The notes under the pieces are model-generated. The model made no database searches. It saw only the letters and a program-made list of their open reading frames with translations, and had not been told where the DNA came from. The translations under genes and the position numbers were made by a program. Below, piece after piece: positions 37,801 to 49,500 of a stretch of 64,000 bases of DNA. The stretch is from Galbula dea (lineage: Eukaryota > Chordata > Aves > Piciformes > Galbulidae), in the NCBI GenBank assembly GCA_013399015.1, contig VWZX01002553.1, positions 132,124-196,123 on the forward strand. The letters are read 5' to 3'. Every line of letters begins with the position of its first letter. Position 1 is the first letter of the stretch.

Positions 37801-38772
37801 CGCAGTCTCTCCCCTCTCAAATATCCTGCAATAGAAGAACCCCCCAGAATAGAGTGATGAGAGCTGACCTCCCTGACATGGCTCCTCCCCCTGCCCAGAC
37901 CCAGGGTCACCTTTGCTGAGTGGAGCACCATAGTGGGGGCATTTGCTTCCCAGGGCCCTGAACTCCTTCTTGTTCCTCAGCAGCAGCACTGGGTAGCCAG
38001 CCACCATCACATCCCAGAGCCTGCAGGAGATGTGGAGAGGTGAACACCTTGGAGACCCAATGCTTAGCCCCTTACAGCCAACATGACACTCCTTCAACCA
38101 ACAGCCACACTTTGAACATCAGGCTCAGTTTTTGGCCCCTCACTAGAAAAAGGACATTGAGGTGCTGGAGCATGTCCACAGAAGGGCAGTGAAGCTGGTG
38201 AAAGGTCTAGAGCACCAGTGAGGAGTAGCTGAGGGAACTGGGGTTGGTTAGCCTAGAGAAAAAAAGGCTCAGGGAGAGACCTTCTGGCCCTCTACAACTC
38301 CCTGAAAGGAGGTTAGAGTGAGGTGGGAGTTGGTCTCTTCTCTCAAGGAACAAGCACTAGAACAAGAGGAAATGGCCTCATTTTTTTCCAGGGGAGGTTC
38401 AGGTTGGATATTAGGAAAAATATCTTCCCTGAAAGGGTTGTCAAGCCCTGGCACAGGCTGCCCAGGGCAGTGATGGAGTCACCATCCCTGGAGGGATTGA
38501 AAAGACATATAGATGTGGTGCTGAGGAGCATGGTTTAGTGGTGACTTAGCAGTGCTGGTTAATAGTTGGACTTGATACTCTTAACAGTCTCTTCCAACAA
38601 AAGCAATGGCCACCAACATGGCAGCCATTGCCATGGTGATGCCACTCCTTATATATGCAGGCCTCATGGCAGCAGGCCAGGCCCCAGCCTCCTCCCAGAC
38701 AGGTACTCACTCTCCATCCCCAATGTCATCCTCCTTGCAGACCTCGGCAGTGACAATGTCATCGCCATCCAT
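31802..38772 (-). CDS. AIFM3-like: AIFM3-like Rieske [2Fe-2S] / FAD-NADH oxidoreductase, 17 coding exons
   Basis: Apoptosis-inducing-factor family flavoprotein with an N-terminal Rieske domain. Coding exons: 38711-38772, 37911-38020, 37716-37825, 37203-37247, 37040-37121, 36790-36902, 36312-36398, 35746-35837, 35391-35521, 34765-34880, 34236-34307, 33853-33916, 33310-33386, 33112-33229, 32869-32967, 32337-32412, 31802-31910; 1563 bases, 520 residues, all phases joining. Rieske ligands are Cys48/His50 (CPHYGAPL) and Cys67/His70 (CPWHGACF). The FAD Rossmann glycines are at 135-140 (GGGVAA), the NAD(P)H motif at 273-278 (GASFVG) and the second FAD motif at 392-401 (NIPNVFAAGD). Every catalytic landmark is intact, so this is not a pseudogene. 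It is shorter than human AIFM3 (about 605), starts almost at the Rieske domain and shows no mitochondrial presequence. The start is the ATG at 38772 just after an acceptor (CTCACCAACAG); an upstream noncoding exon is likely. Human AIFM3 is on another chromosome (22q11), so this is probably the separate paralogue known in fish as aifm4; that naming is inference. The physiological substrate is unknown. Confidence 0.92.
35577..35592. other. poly-G run ending in a single N
   Basis: Fifteen G followed by one N, inside an intron of the AIFM3-like gene. This looks like a sequencing stall and collapsed gap, so local sequence may be missing. Confidence 0.9.
38142..38605 (+). mobile_element. CR1 LINE 3' fragment
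   Basis: A 3' terminal stretch of an avian CR1 non-LTR retrotransposon: GGACATTGAGGTGCTGGAGC, then decayed end-of-ORF2 sequence, then TTGGACTTGATACTC near the 3' end. Plus orientation, lying in the first intron of the minus-strand AIFM3-like gene. It is 5'-truncated and has no intact reading frame. Confidence 0.9.
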
Positions 38773-41018
38773 GCTGGTGGCTGTTGGTGAGCAGAGGGAA
38801 AGGTCAGTCACCATGGATGCTGTCACCTGTAGGGATTCTTTCATCCCTTGGCAGATGATCCTCCCTGCTCACCCTTGTGCTGTCTCTGAAAAATCCCACC
38901 CCACAATGCAGGGCCACCACCAGTCTAGCTGGGAGCAGGTTGGTGCCATGTGCTCAAGTGGTCCCAAACTCCCAGCACAGCAGGGAAAACCTCTCAGCTG
39001 GCAGAGAACACCTTATCCTCATTTTTTTAACATTGTGTCCAAGCCCAAAGCCCATTCCTTTGCCCTTTTTGCTTCCAACTTAACCCACCTTTTGTTTTCA
39101 CTCCCACACCCCCTTAACTCAACTGCAGCTCAGAGTGAGCAAATATGACTAATGAATGTTGTAAATGAATGCAATAATTTATGGCAAAGTACTGCTGCTA
39201 TATCCCATAGCTCCCCCAAACTGAGGTTTGAAAAGCCACTTCGGCCTCTCCAAGACCTCACCAACAGTTGTGCAGAGATGTTTTTCAGACTAGTTGCCCT
39301 GGAAGCAGTAATCCCTGTCCCAGATTTCTTCTGGGCTAGAAAGGAGCCCAAACCCTTTGTCCTTCACACTATCCCTGCCTTAGCAATCAGCTGAGAGGTT
39401 GATTAGAAATCTCCCTCTCTGTTTTGGAGGCAAAAAGCAAGAAATGGAGTAGAAAAGAATCATCTGAGGCAGTTTTTGGTGCAGGGTGGTGACCTGCTCC
39501 TGCAAATTCCCACCATGGCACTGCCCTGCTCCCAAGTCCCTTAGGAGAAGCATCAGTGGGTACTCACCCAGTCCTGCCATGAAGGGCTCGGGTACCTATC
39601 CCCCAAGTTGGAAAGCCACCACTTTTGCCGTCCACAAGCTTCTCCTTCACCAAGGTGACACCCTCAAGTTGTGTTGCAAGTGCTCTCCGTGCCACCAGCC
39701 CACATCTGGGTGATGCTCTCCCCGAGTTGCACAATATGCCAGCCTCCTGGAAGAAGCCTGCCAGCCACTCTTATCTGATTTCTGCAACTGGTCTGTGCCT
39801 AATGACGTGCCCAAGGTTAGAATTGCAGGAGAATTAAGGGCACAGGTGTGTCTGAAGACTGGGCGCATTGTGGGCAGTGTGAACAGAAACTGGAGTGGAT
39901 GCAGCAATACTCTGCTGCACCTTCCCATGGCCACCCTTCCTGATGGAAAGCTCAGTGCAATGTATTTTTCAAATGACATTACTAGTTTTTAAGTATTTCA
40001 ATCACATTTAAAATTATTTAATTCAATCTTTTGGTCTCTCCATTGATTTTATGGAACATGAAGTGTTCAGCAACTTTGCACGTGTCTTTTCTCCCGGGTC
40101 TTCTTCTGTATCAGTCCACTGATGATGGCACAGAGCAGCACCGTCCTTGCTGTGCTATTTTTGCAACCAAGTGGGAGTTGCAAAAAAACCCAGGAGTAAC
40201 ACCTACACTGTTTGTGTCTACTCCAGCTCTTATCTCTACTGCACAGTCAATATATTTCTGAACCTTAAACTAACCATCAAAATTTAGGGGGGGAAACGTT
40301 ACTAGCAGTGTGTTTCCCCTTGCAGAACCAGAGGTTTGCAGGGAGGTATGCAACATGTTCCTGAATCCATCATGGGGGCATAAAAATCTTTTGGTGGGCA
40401 TGGCCTGGAGAAGGAGGTGTGCTCAGGGATGCTCAGCAAGTGCAAGCTGGCTAATTTGTGAAGCAGCTTGCTCCACCGGACCCACCAAGCCATGAAGATA
40501 CCTTCTTTCAGTGCCGGGTGCTGGGGCAATGCCCTGTAAGGATTGATCTTAGCCCACGGGCAATGCACACCCATGATGGGCACAGGTATGAGGTATTTTC
40601 TCACAGTGCCAATGAGTAGCTTTTGGGCTCTGCCTTTCTGGCCAGGAGCCTGAATGCGAAGCAATTTGGCTGCCAAATGTTCCCTGTTTAAACTCTCTGT
40701 AATTATTCCCCAGAAACATGTTCCCACGTGGTGAAGCAGCAGCCCTCACAGAGGCATTCTCTGACTCAGCAGAAATCCCTGGAAAAGATTGTTTGCTGAG
40801 GGGTAAAAGCTGCAGCGCACCAGCAAAGTGGTAGGTCCAAAGGTGTGCAGCTGTGGAAGGCTTGGGAGGCTTTGGAATGACTCAGGTGGAGCTCCATCTG
40901 CAGTGCTGTTTGCACTGTGGGACTGGGTAGCTACTTTGGCTGGTGCTGGCTGCAGCCAAGCACCCAGGGGAGGGCTTTTGTAAAATGCAAAAGGAGAAAG
41001 GCAAACTAAACCAGTATA

Positions 41019-41105
41019 ATCATAGAACAGTTTGGAGTGGAAGGGACCTTGAAGATCACCTAGCTCCAAACCTCCTGTGTGGATAGGGATACCTTTCACT
41101 AGATG
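41019..41105 (-). mobile_element. CR1 LINE 3' scrap
   Basis: Minus-strand CR1 terminus: AATCATAGAACAGTTTGGAG, AAGGGACCTTGAAGATCACC and a decayed CCTTTCACTAGA segment read in reverse. Only about 85 bases remain. Confidence 0.8.
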
Positions 41106-43694
41106 AACATGCCCATCCCTGATGGGGGGAGGAAGATGGCAAAGGATAGAAAGTTGAAAGGAGCATTGGTTGTAAGAAGGAAGGTTTGGGTTAGGTGCAG
41201 GGATGCTGCATTACTGTGTCTGCAAACCAGCACCTTGGAACACATAATATACCCTTGAGGGATTCAGACAATGTGATGGTATTGGAGGCTTATTTTTGGG
41301 AAGATGCTCTTTAAGCATCTTTTGGCCTTTTGTTAGCTAACCCAGAGGTAGAATCTCAGTGGTTAAGACCTTTGCTTGTAACACAGCAGGCTTGAAAATA
41401 GGAAGAGAGGAAAAGGAAGCGGTGCCCTCAAATGCAAACAGAGCCCAGTAGGCATCAGAAACCTCTCCCCACCTCTGCCACCTGCGTCGGTGCTGACTCA
41501 CACGAGCCACTGAGCTGACCTCTGATTTTATTAGACATCTCTTTCACTATGTCTCTCCAGTGCTGCCAGCACACCAGAACACTCGAGTTTCTAGGTGAAG
41601 CTTTAAGGAGGGGACAGGTTGATCTCCTCCTTCAGGTCCCTACTACCATCAAGTCATGTAGCACATTTTTTCACTCCATAATTCAGCATCTTAGTCCCAC
41701 CTTTGCACCCAGCTTGCTCAGGTCAGGTCCTGCCCTGCCTCAGTAGGATGCTGGTTTTAACCAGGCATTACCCACAGAGTCGGATGTTATCGAAGACTGT
41801 TCAGGCACAGGAAGAGGAAGTGAGGTGGAAACTGCAGCAGAGCTAAAATGATTAATGGGACACTCCTCTCAGAACAGCTTAGTTTGTGATATTAATAACA
41901 GGAGAATTCAGGAGGGAACCTAACCTGTTCCAAGTCGCAGAGCTGACAGCAGTAGGAGACACAGTTAGGAAGCTCCTGTGCTCATATTTGTAATGCAGGA
42001 GGAATTGAGTGTGCTCAGCAAGGTGTGATGCTGTATGGAGTGGGTGTAGGGGCTGGGATGTGCTTCCACCTTGCAGGGCTCATTCTGAACCTCAATTACA
42101 AAAAAAAACCCTAAAACAAACCACCAAACATATGGTCATAAATACATCATGATGTAGGCAGAAAGTACATAGATATCTGTCAAAAATGAACTAAGCTTGA
42201 GAATGGTGAACCCAACAGGGGAAAAACTTTTTATCCCAAAAGGGAAAATGATGTGGAAATGGAAATATTTGTTTAATAATTACACATGATGTTTAATATT
42301 TTCTTCCTAAGCATTAATGTCTTGTGATGGTGAGAGATGGGACACAGGCTGGGCAGACACCTGGCCCACGTTTCACTGTTCACCACAAGGAAATAAGAAT
42401 GCTGAAACCTTACTGATGGCAGCAGATAAACAATTCAGAAAGTAGACAAATCTGGGGCATGTTAGCTACTGAAAGCAGAGGAGAAACACATCTGCCCATG
42501 CTGCTGTCCTCAAAGGGATTGTGCCAATCAGTGTGTCTGTCAGTGGAGTTTTTTATCATCCCACAGCATAATTGTGCAACTGGAGTGAGAAGGAGAGAGA
42601 GCACATCCTTTGCACAACCAAATTACATCAGCTGGTCCGGCCCAAGCCCTTGAGAGACAGCTGAGCCCCCAGCAGCATTCGGGACACAGTACTGAAGTCA
42701 CAGGTTTCTCGTACAGATCCCTTGTGGCAATTCCTGAGGAAAAAAAAAAAATAAACCAGTCCTGGGAATAAAAAGGGGGAAGGCCAAAAGCAAGAACATC
42801 CAGAGCAACCTGCCCACACTTTGGCATCTCTGTCATTAAATCCTGGAGCTCTAAGGGTTGGGGGGAAAGGCAGCAAACCCCCTCTGTGCTGTCAGTGCCA
42901 CTAGAAACCCTTCTCCTGCTCGCCATGCTCACAGAAGCTGATGTGCCTTTCTCCTGTGACTCTGACAAGTATATCCCCAGTTCCACCTGGAGGATATCCA
43001 GCTTCCATATCAGGAAGGTGTTGCTGGCTGGAAGAGATGAATGCTTGAGTCTGCATTCATTTTTTTCTCTTCACAATCACCTTTGGAATACTTAGGAATG
43101 TTTTACCATGTGCAGCATGTGTTTTACACAGTAGATCCTTTCATAAGTGTGGAGTTCCCAGACTTCTGAATGACAATGTGGATCTATAAAGCATTCCTAT
43201 GTCATCTGACTTACTATGGCCTAGCAGACAGAGCAGTGGCACTTTAGTGAGGGATAAAGACAACTGCTAATTAAAGTTTGGAAGCCAAAGAGCTTGATTT
43301 GTTTTGAGATCTTGGACTCCTCAAATTATTTGAGGTGTGAGCTAGGTCTGGCCTGAGATGAGCACATGGGTTCTATGCCTCCCTGGCTGGAAAGAGGCAG
43401 ATTAGGGGAGCAAAGCTTTCCAAAAACAGGAGCATGACTTTTGCCAGAAGGACTTCATCATGTCAGGAGCTCCAACATCCCTGGGTGTGGTGCTCAGGAA
43501 CAGGGCAGGCTCTTCCCATAAGGGATGGCAGAACTGCAAAAGCACATCCAAACATCTGTCCAGGAGTAGTGTGGAGTGGCTAGGTGAGAGCAGTTTATCT
43601 GACAGAATTCATAGGGGTGATTATCAATAATCTGCCAGCACTGGTGGTAGATGAGATGGTGGTAGGTGAGAGGTGGTAGATCCAAAGAACCATT

Positions 43695-43798
43695 CCAGGC
43701 CAGGTTGTCTGGGGCTCTGAGCAACCTGCTCTAGCTGAAGATGTCCCTGCTCACTTCAAGGGGATTGGACTAGATGACCTTTAAGGTCTATGATTCTT
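43695..43798 (+). mobile_element. CR1 LINE 3' scrap
   Basis: Plus-strand CR1 terminus: CTCTGAGCAACCTGCTCTAG, then GATTGGACTAGATGACCTTT and the TATGATTCT-type terminal repeat. Confidence 0.85.
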
Positions 43799-43799
43799 T

Positions 43800-44704
43800 G
43801 TTGTGGAAAAGGAGTTCTCCTTCCCAGATGTGCTGCAGAGAAACTCCAACCTATAAAAGGGAGAAAAAAGACACTGTCCAGCTGTTGAAAAAACTGCTGC
43901 ACCTTTGATTCACAGTTCAGCTGCTGCTGTAAAGCCTCTACTACGGGATCAGCTGTGGTCCCAATGGTGTATGGGACTGACCTAGGCACATCCTTGCTGA
44001 CATCTGGAAGGAGTCCCCTGCCCTGCTAGGAGCAGGCACCGGCAGCGACCTGTCCCCATGCTCAGCTGCCTCCTTGCAGTAAATGAGGTCGTTTGGGGAC
44101 TGTTGGAAAACTTCTCGAAATTTGGGTGAAAAAGGCAATATCTCCAAATAAAGTGTAGATGAAGAGTTCCATCAGACCGGGCTGCTCTCCCCAGCTCTCC
44201 AGCGAGCGTACAGGGACCTCTTGTGGCAGCTGTGCCCGGCAGCTCCTGTCCCGGCTCTTCTGACCCACGGTTTTGGGACAAGCCTGACGTCCGTGCCTGG
44301 GGGATGCGGTTGAATACTTGGCCTGATCTAGTATCAGGGGACTTGTTCGTAGCAGGATTCGGAAGCCTCCACCTCCGAAACCATCTCTGCTTAATGCCAT
44401 TGCTGCAGAGGAATGGAGAAAAGGCTGGAAAGAATGAGTTTATAAGAAACCACTGCCTGATGGCAAGGAAAAGTAAGTGAAATCTGGGCAGAAATTGTCC
44501 CCAAAGTACTATGTATGTAGCTGTTGCTAGGGCTCCAACAGTGGGACAGAAGCCCAGGAACCAGTCTCGGTCACAGCCTAAATTTGTCCCATGTGGAACG
44601 GGTAGGTAAAAGCCTTCCACCATTGTCCATAAACATTTTAACTGTTCCTGTCCTTGACCCAAGCCTGGCCAAAAGTTGGTCTTTAGAAGAATAACATCAC
44701 ACAT
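43800..44704 (-). other. unexplained open region, candidate transcript or decayed LTR element
   Basis: The minus strand holds a 240-codon open frame (43982-44704) overlapping a second of 112 codons (44062-44400). The latter starts at an ATG two bases after a good acceptor-like CCATTCCTCTGCAG. Nearby are a donor-like CTAG|GTCAGT and another acceptor-like CTCCCTTTTATAG. On the plus strand the same stretch has TATAAAAGG at 43852-43860 and AATAAA at 44147-44152, about 300 bases apart, as an LTR might. No protein family was recognised, and I cannot decide between a gene, an LTR remnant and chance. Confidence 0.25.
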
Positions 44705-46254
44705 GGAGGAGCCTCAGGGGTGAATGGAGCAGGGCTTGCAGGAGTTCCATGCTCTGGGACTTCACCTGCAGGATGGTGAAGGGAAGGGTTGTCACCATGG
44801 AAAGGGGCCACCGAGACTTCTGAGGCTAACACACTGCAGATGACTCCTCATTAGGAAATCAGCTCTCTGCAATTTTATACTGCAATTAATTGCTCAGTGT
44901 TTTTTCTCCTCAGTGCCCTGAGCAACCTGGCACCACTCCATTTCCTCAGTGTATTTTATGCTCAACAGAAATGTGTTTGCATTTGGCCTTCTCAGTAACA
45001 GATTAGCCTATGTGATCCTTCAAGTCCTAATACATGAGATTATTTATAATCCCCTGAGCAATCAGCTCTGCCAATGACTTCAGGCAGCATCTTCCTGCCA
45101 CTTAACCACTGTGAAATCACATTGTCTTGTCCGGCTTTTATGCAGATTTCTGCAGCATCAACAGTTGCTTTTCTATCATTTGGGACTATATCACCCCACT
45201 CCTTCAGATCTGATTTCATTGCTCCCTTCCTCAGTGCCCCCTTCCATCAGCATATTACTTGTGGATGTTCTAGCGTCCACCAGCCTAGACAGGGCAGAGA
45301 CTGAGAGCTCAGGCTCCACACACTTCTTTTTCAGCCAAGTAGATTTCATCCAAAATTAAGTCCTCAAAGGAGAGACAGAGTTTGACATTAATCAGTGTGT
45401 ACATGGTGACTCATCCCGTCTGCAGAGGAGAATCAAGGTCTGTGCAGCAGCCACTCTTCTGGTGGAGACATCAAAAAGCACCAAGGGAGTGTTCAAATTA
45501 CAGGAAGCTGGAAAAGCAGCAAAGTTATAGGATGGAAGTAAAGAAATTGTGGGTACAAGATCCTGAATTCCCATAGACCCCAGACAGCAGAGCTAGGGTA
45601 GTCCAGGCATCAGAGAGCTCCTCTGAGGACCAGACATGGCATAGGGTCTTGGAGGACAACAGTGCTGTAGGCAAAGCAATTTTTTTGACTGGGTAATGGG
45701 AACTTTTTTTTTTGTTTGATGTACAAACAGAGCTGGTGTCCTGTGCCCATGAGGGTCCTTACCCGTGGCGCTCTGCAGCATATCACAATGGTGCAAGAGC
45801 CTCACTGGCACCATGTGCCATGGATGCTTTGGGGTGAAGGACCACCAGCCACAGCACCTCAGGGGTGAGGTGTTCAGCCACCTGGTGCCACCAAAGTGGA
45901 GGAGAAACCTCAGGGGGGCAAGGATTGTGTACCCAGCTCCAGTACAGTGATGGGACAACCAGGTTCCTGCTTTGTGGCACACTGGCCATCATTTCTGCAG
46001 AGGGATGCCCAAGGGACTGCTGACACACACCCAGGGGTGCACACTTCTCGGTCCCCCCTCTCTGAGGGGAAATCCTGCGTGTCCACATCTCTGCAGTGTG
46101 GGAGGGTTGTTGCTCCCGCTGCCCACCCAGCCCTTCCGTTCACCTTCCTTCCGGGGACCATGCCTGTTGTTCCCTTCCCTGGCACCGGGGACGCACACCC
46201 TAAACGGGGCAGGGCGTTGGCGGCACGGCGGGCGTGGGGTGAGGCGGGGCCGGC

Positions 46255-46530
46255 GCCCGGGGCAGTGGCAAGGCGGATAACGGGAACGGGCGAGGCAGAG
46301 CCAGGGCACTGGGAGTGGATGCCCGAGGCGGTGTCGACGCCCAGGGCTATGCTGGTGCTCGGGGCGGTTCTGATGCCCGGGGCGGTGGCAGACGGGTAGC
46401 ACGACCCGGCGAGGCGGAGCCAGAGGCTAGGGGCGGGTGCCCGGGGAGGTGCTTTTACCCGGGGAGGTGCCGGTGCCCGGGGCGGTAGCAGGGCGTGTTC
46501 CGGGACCGGGCGAGGCGGAGCCGTCGAGCA
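46255..46530. repeat. nested GC-rich tandem repeat upstream of TLCD2
   Basis: Three copies of a module of about 55 bases, each beginning GCCCGGGGC(A/G)GT and carrying CGAGGC(A/G)GAGCC 35 bases later, start at 46255, 46375 and 46475. The intervals are filled by shorter units of about 15-21 bases of the same GCCCGGGGCGGT type. The array ends about 50 bases before the TLCD2 start codon, so it occupies its promoter or 5' UTR. Confidence 0.8.
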
Positions 46531-46577
46531 GCGCAACTGGTGCCCATGGGAGCCAGGGGGAGGCTGCGGGCGGCTGG

Positions 46578-49500
46578 ATGCCCATGGCTTTTAGCCCGGG
46601 GCTGCTGCTGGTGGCCTGTTCCTTTGCCGCCTTCCGCCTGCTGAACCGGGAGCTCGAGCGGTTGGTGCCGCCGCCGCCCTCGGCCCGGCGAAACCGCTGG
46701 AAGTGGCGCAACATCTGGACATCGCTGGCCCACAGCGTGCTGAGCGGCGGCGGGGCGTTGGCAGGGTGAGCGGCCCCGGGAATCCCGTAACCCCGCAGGG
46801 CACCGGGAACCGGGGGAGGGCACCGGGCTGCCCTCGGGGATCGGGAGGATCGAGGGATCCCGTCGGGATCCTGCAGCCAGGGAAGCACCGATGGAGACTG
46901 ATCACACCGGGGGTGGGGATGGGGATGTTGGAGGACCCTAAGGTGTGTGGACCTGTAAAATGGGGAGCACTGAGAACTGGAGGAGGGATACCAGAGGGGG
47001 CCCGAGGGAATAGGGAGACTGCGGGGGTAACAGGAGGACAGGGTTGGTCATGGGGGGGACCAAGGGAACAGTAGGGCTCCGTGGTGGGGGTCAGCAGCAC
47101 CAGGGGGGGACCAAGGGGACAGTAGGGCTCCGTGGTGGGGGTCAGCAGCACCAGGTGGGCACCAAGGGCACCGGAAGGGGACTGGGGAACCAGAGGAACT
47201 GTCTGGCACTCACAACCTGTCTCCCCGCAGGTTCTGCCTCCACCCTGAGCTATCCGAGGACCTAGTGGGCTCACACCCACCCGGGGCACACAGCCTGGTT
47301 GCCATATCTGTAGGTGAGGTGGGGGCAGTGGTTTGCTCCTTGTTCTGCCCTCCGGGGGTGGGGGGGCGGTCTCCAGGGGCTCATCAGTGCCTGACACCAG
47401 TCCTGTGAGCCATGTCACAGACAGCGATGTCTCAGGCAGCACAGACAATCACCCTATTCTTGGCAAAGCACAGTAGCTCCTTTCTGTCCCACGGCACCCA
47501 CAGCCAGGAAGTACTGGGCACTAGGCTGCCTGCCACCATCTTCATGGGGCAGCCAGGGCTTAGGGCATCCCAAAAGTGCCCATGATAGGGGGTTGATGCA
47601 GGTGCCCTCAAAGCCTTGAAATAAACCTGCCTTTGTGGAGGCCAGGAGCTCTGAGTCCTCTGACTGTGCAAAGCTCTCTTGTCACCTTCTTGCAGATGTC
47701 ACCGTCTCTGTGGTCAGTGCTAACAGGCTTCCTAGCATGGCTACAGCTCAGCAAGAAGGTTTGGGTATCTAAAATGTCAACCTGGGGTTGGTTTGGGGAC
47801 AATGAATCCTGAACCTGTTAAGTGCTGCATGCTGAAGGGGTGTGGGGTGGGATCCAATCCTGGGATGTACATGGGTAAGGGTCTGTGGGCTGCCTTTGCT
47901 CTCATCCTTCTCCAGGAAGTGATCAGTTAGTTAGTGTCTCTCCCCTGATGCACATCCTACAGAGTGATTGCAGGAGGGACCCAAAATACACCAGTTTCCT
48001 TCTCCTGTTCTGTATGATGCTGCTCTGTGTGTGACTCACCACCCACACAGGGTTTGGGCTGAGCTGTGGCCATCACTTCCCTGGAGGGGCTGCTCAGCTC
48101 AACTGGGTGCAGAGACTGCTGGGGTGGGGCTGGTCCCTTGGCACAGCACTTCCTGCCTCTTTTTGCTCACAGCCTCTCTGATCCCAGGTTATTTCCTTGA
48201 AGATTTTGTGGACATGTTGTGCAATCAAAAACTTCATCAGTCCTGGGAGCTGCTCTTCCATCACTCTGTGGTAAGTCCACTGGTGGTTCTCTGAAGGACA
48301 GACCCTGGCACTTGTACCTCCAGGGAGGGTGGAGCTGGGGGACAGGAGAGGGGCTCTTGCTGTTACTAGTGTTGGTGTTTGTTGCCTGTTAGAAAACCTG
48401 TCTGATTTTTTTCTGCCTATGGAGAGAAAACAAGACAGCAAGGCTTGGAGCTCCTCTTGGTCCTGCAGAACTTGTCTACTTTAAGGGTCTGTAGAAAAGC
48501 ACTCAAAGATGGGGTAGGAAAAAAACATGTCTGCACAGAGTGGAGGGAAGAGGGCTGGGGTGGGTGGCTGATCCATAGTAGTGGTGCAGACAGGCAGTGA
48601 CCCAGGTGTCCCAGCTGGCACAGGTGACCAGCTCAGCTTCTGCCAGCTCTCGGCCACTTGAACATCTGCCAGGAAGAGCAGCACATCGCTTCCTTCCACC
48701 TCCTGCTCCTGGGAGGAGCTTTCCTCTCATTTGGGTCAGAGCCATGGCCATGGGGCTAGGGTGGTTGGAGCAGCCAAGGTGCAGGGGCCCCACGCCAGTA
48801 CCCACTGCCTGCCTTGCTGCTGTCTGTGCCCAGCGTGGGTTTCTCTTTGATTTCCTTCCATATCCAGATGCTGGAGGGTTGTGGGTGCTGCAGGGCAGAG
48901 GGATATCACAGACAGGAACTGAGCAGCAGAGATGCTTTGGGGTTCAGGGAAGGCACAGGGGTCTGCAGGGCCTGAGGATGGGGGACAGGAACAGCACTGG
49001 GACCTACTTTGTATGGGACAGGAGAGGTGATGGTCAAACCTGCTGTCTAGCAAAGCCCAGCCAGCCCTGCAGCTTTGCTGCTGCTGCTTAAGAGTTAAAA
49101 AGGTCATCTCCACAATAGAGCTAATTCAGGCCAAGACAGTGACTTAACAAGCAGGGAGCAGATAATCTCATTAAAGAGCAAATACAGAGAGCAGCATTAA
49201 TGGTATAAACTGAAGAAAGGACCGAGTGTACTAAAGTGTGGGCAGGCAAAGCCCGTCACCTCTACCCAGAAGAGAGGGCGCAGGGCAGAAGCCATCCCTG
49301 CTTTGCCACCAACAGCCCTGTCTTCTGCCGCAGCATCCAGCAGCCCCAGGGTACTTCAGGCCAGGCTCAGGGTGTCCCACAAAGCTCTCTGATGCATCAA
49401 AGCCACTCATCCCTGCAGGTGCCTATTCTGGGGAGAATCCCTGAGCCAGAATCCCTGCGGGTGCCTCTTCTGGAGAGAATCCCTGAGTGAGCAGCAATTG

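Larger units (their letters stand above)
38800..46240. other. 7.4-kb spacer between the AIFM3-like gene and TLCD2
   Basis: Both neighbours have their 5' ends here (AIFM3-like leftward, TLCD2 rightward), so it is a head-to-head interval. It contains two CR1 scraps (41.0 and 43.7 kb) and an unexplained open region at 43.8-44.7 kb. Otherwise no exon or RNA gene was recognised. Confidence 0.55.

Noticed and set aside
42720..42760. A-rich tracts as evidence of a processed pseudogene
   Set aside because: Only short A runs with no upstream coding similarity or flanking duplications.
45910..46536. 208-codon minus-strand open frame
   Set aside because: Produced by the GC-rich tandem array upstream of TLCD2, which lacks stop codons in several frames.
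46591..47448. 285-codon minus-strand open frame
   Set aside because: Antisense to TLCD2 exon 1 and the GC-rich, repeat-bearing intron; Pro/Gly/Thr-rich composition typical of a spurious frame in CpG-island DNA.
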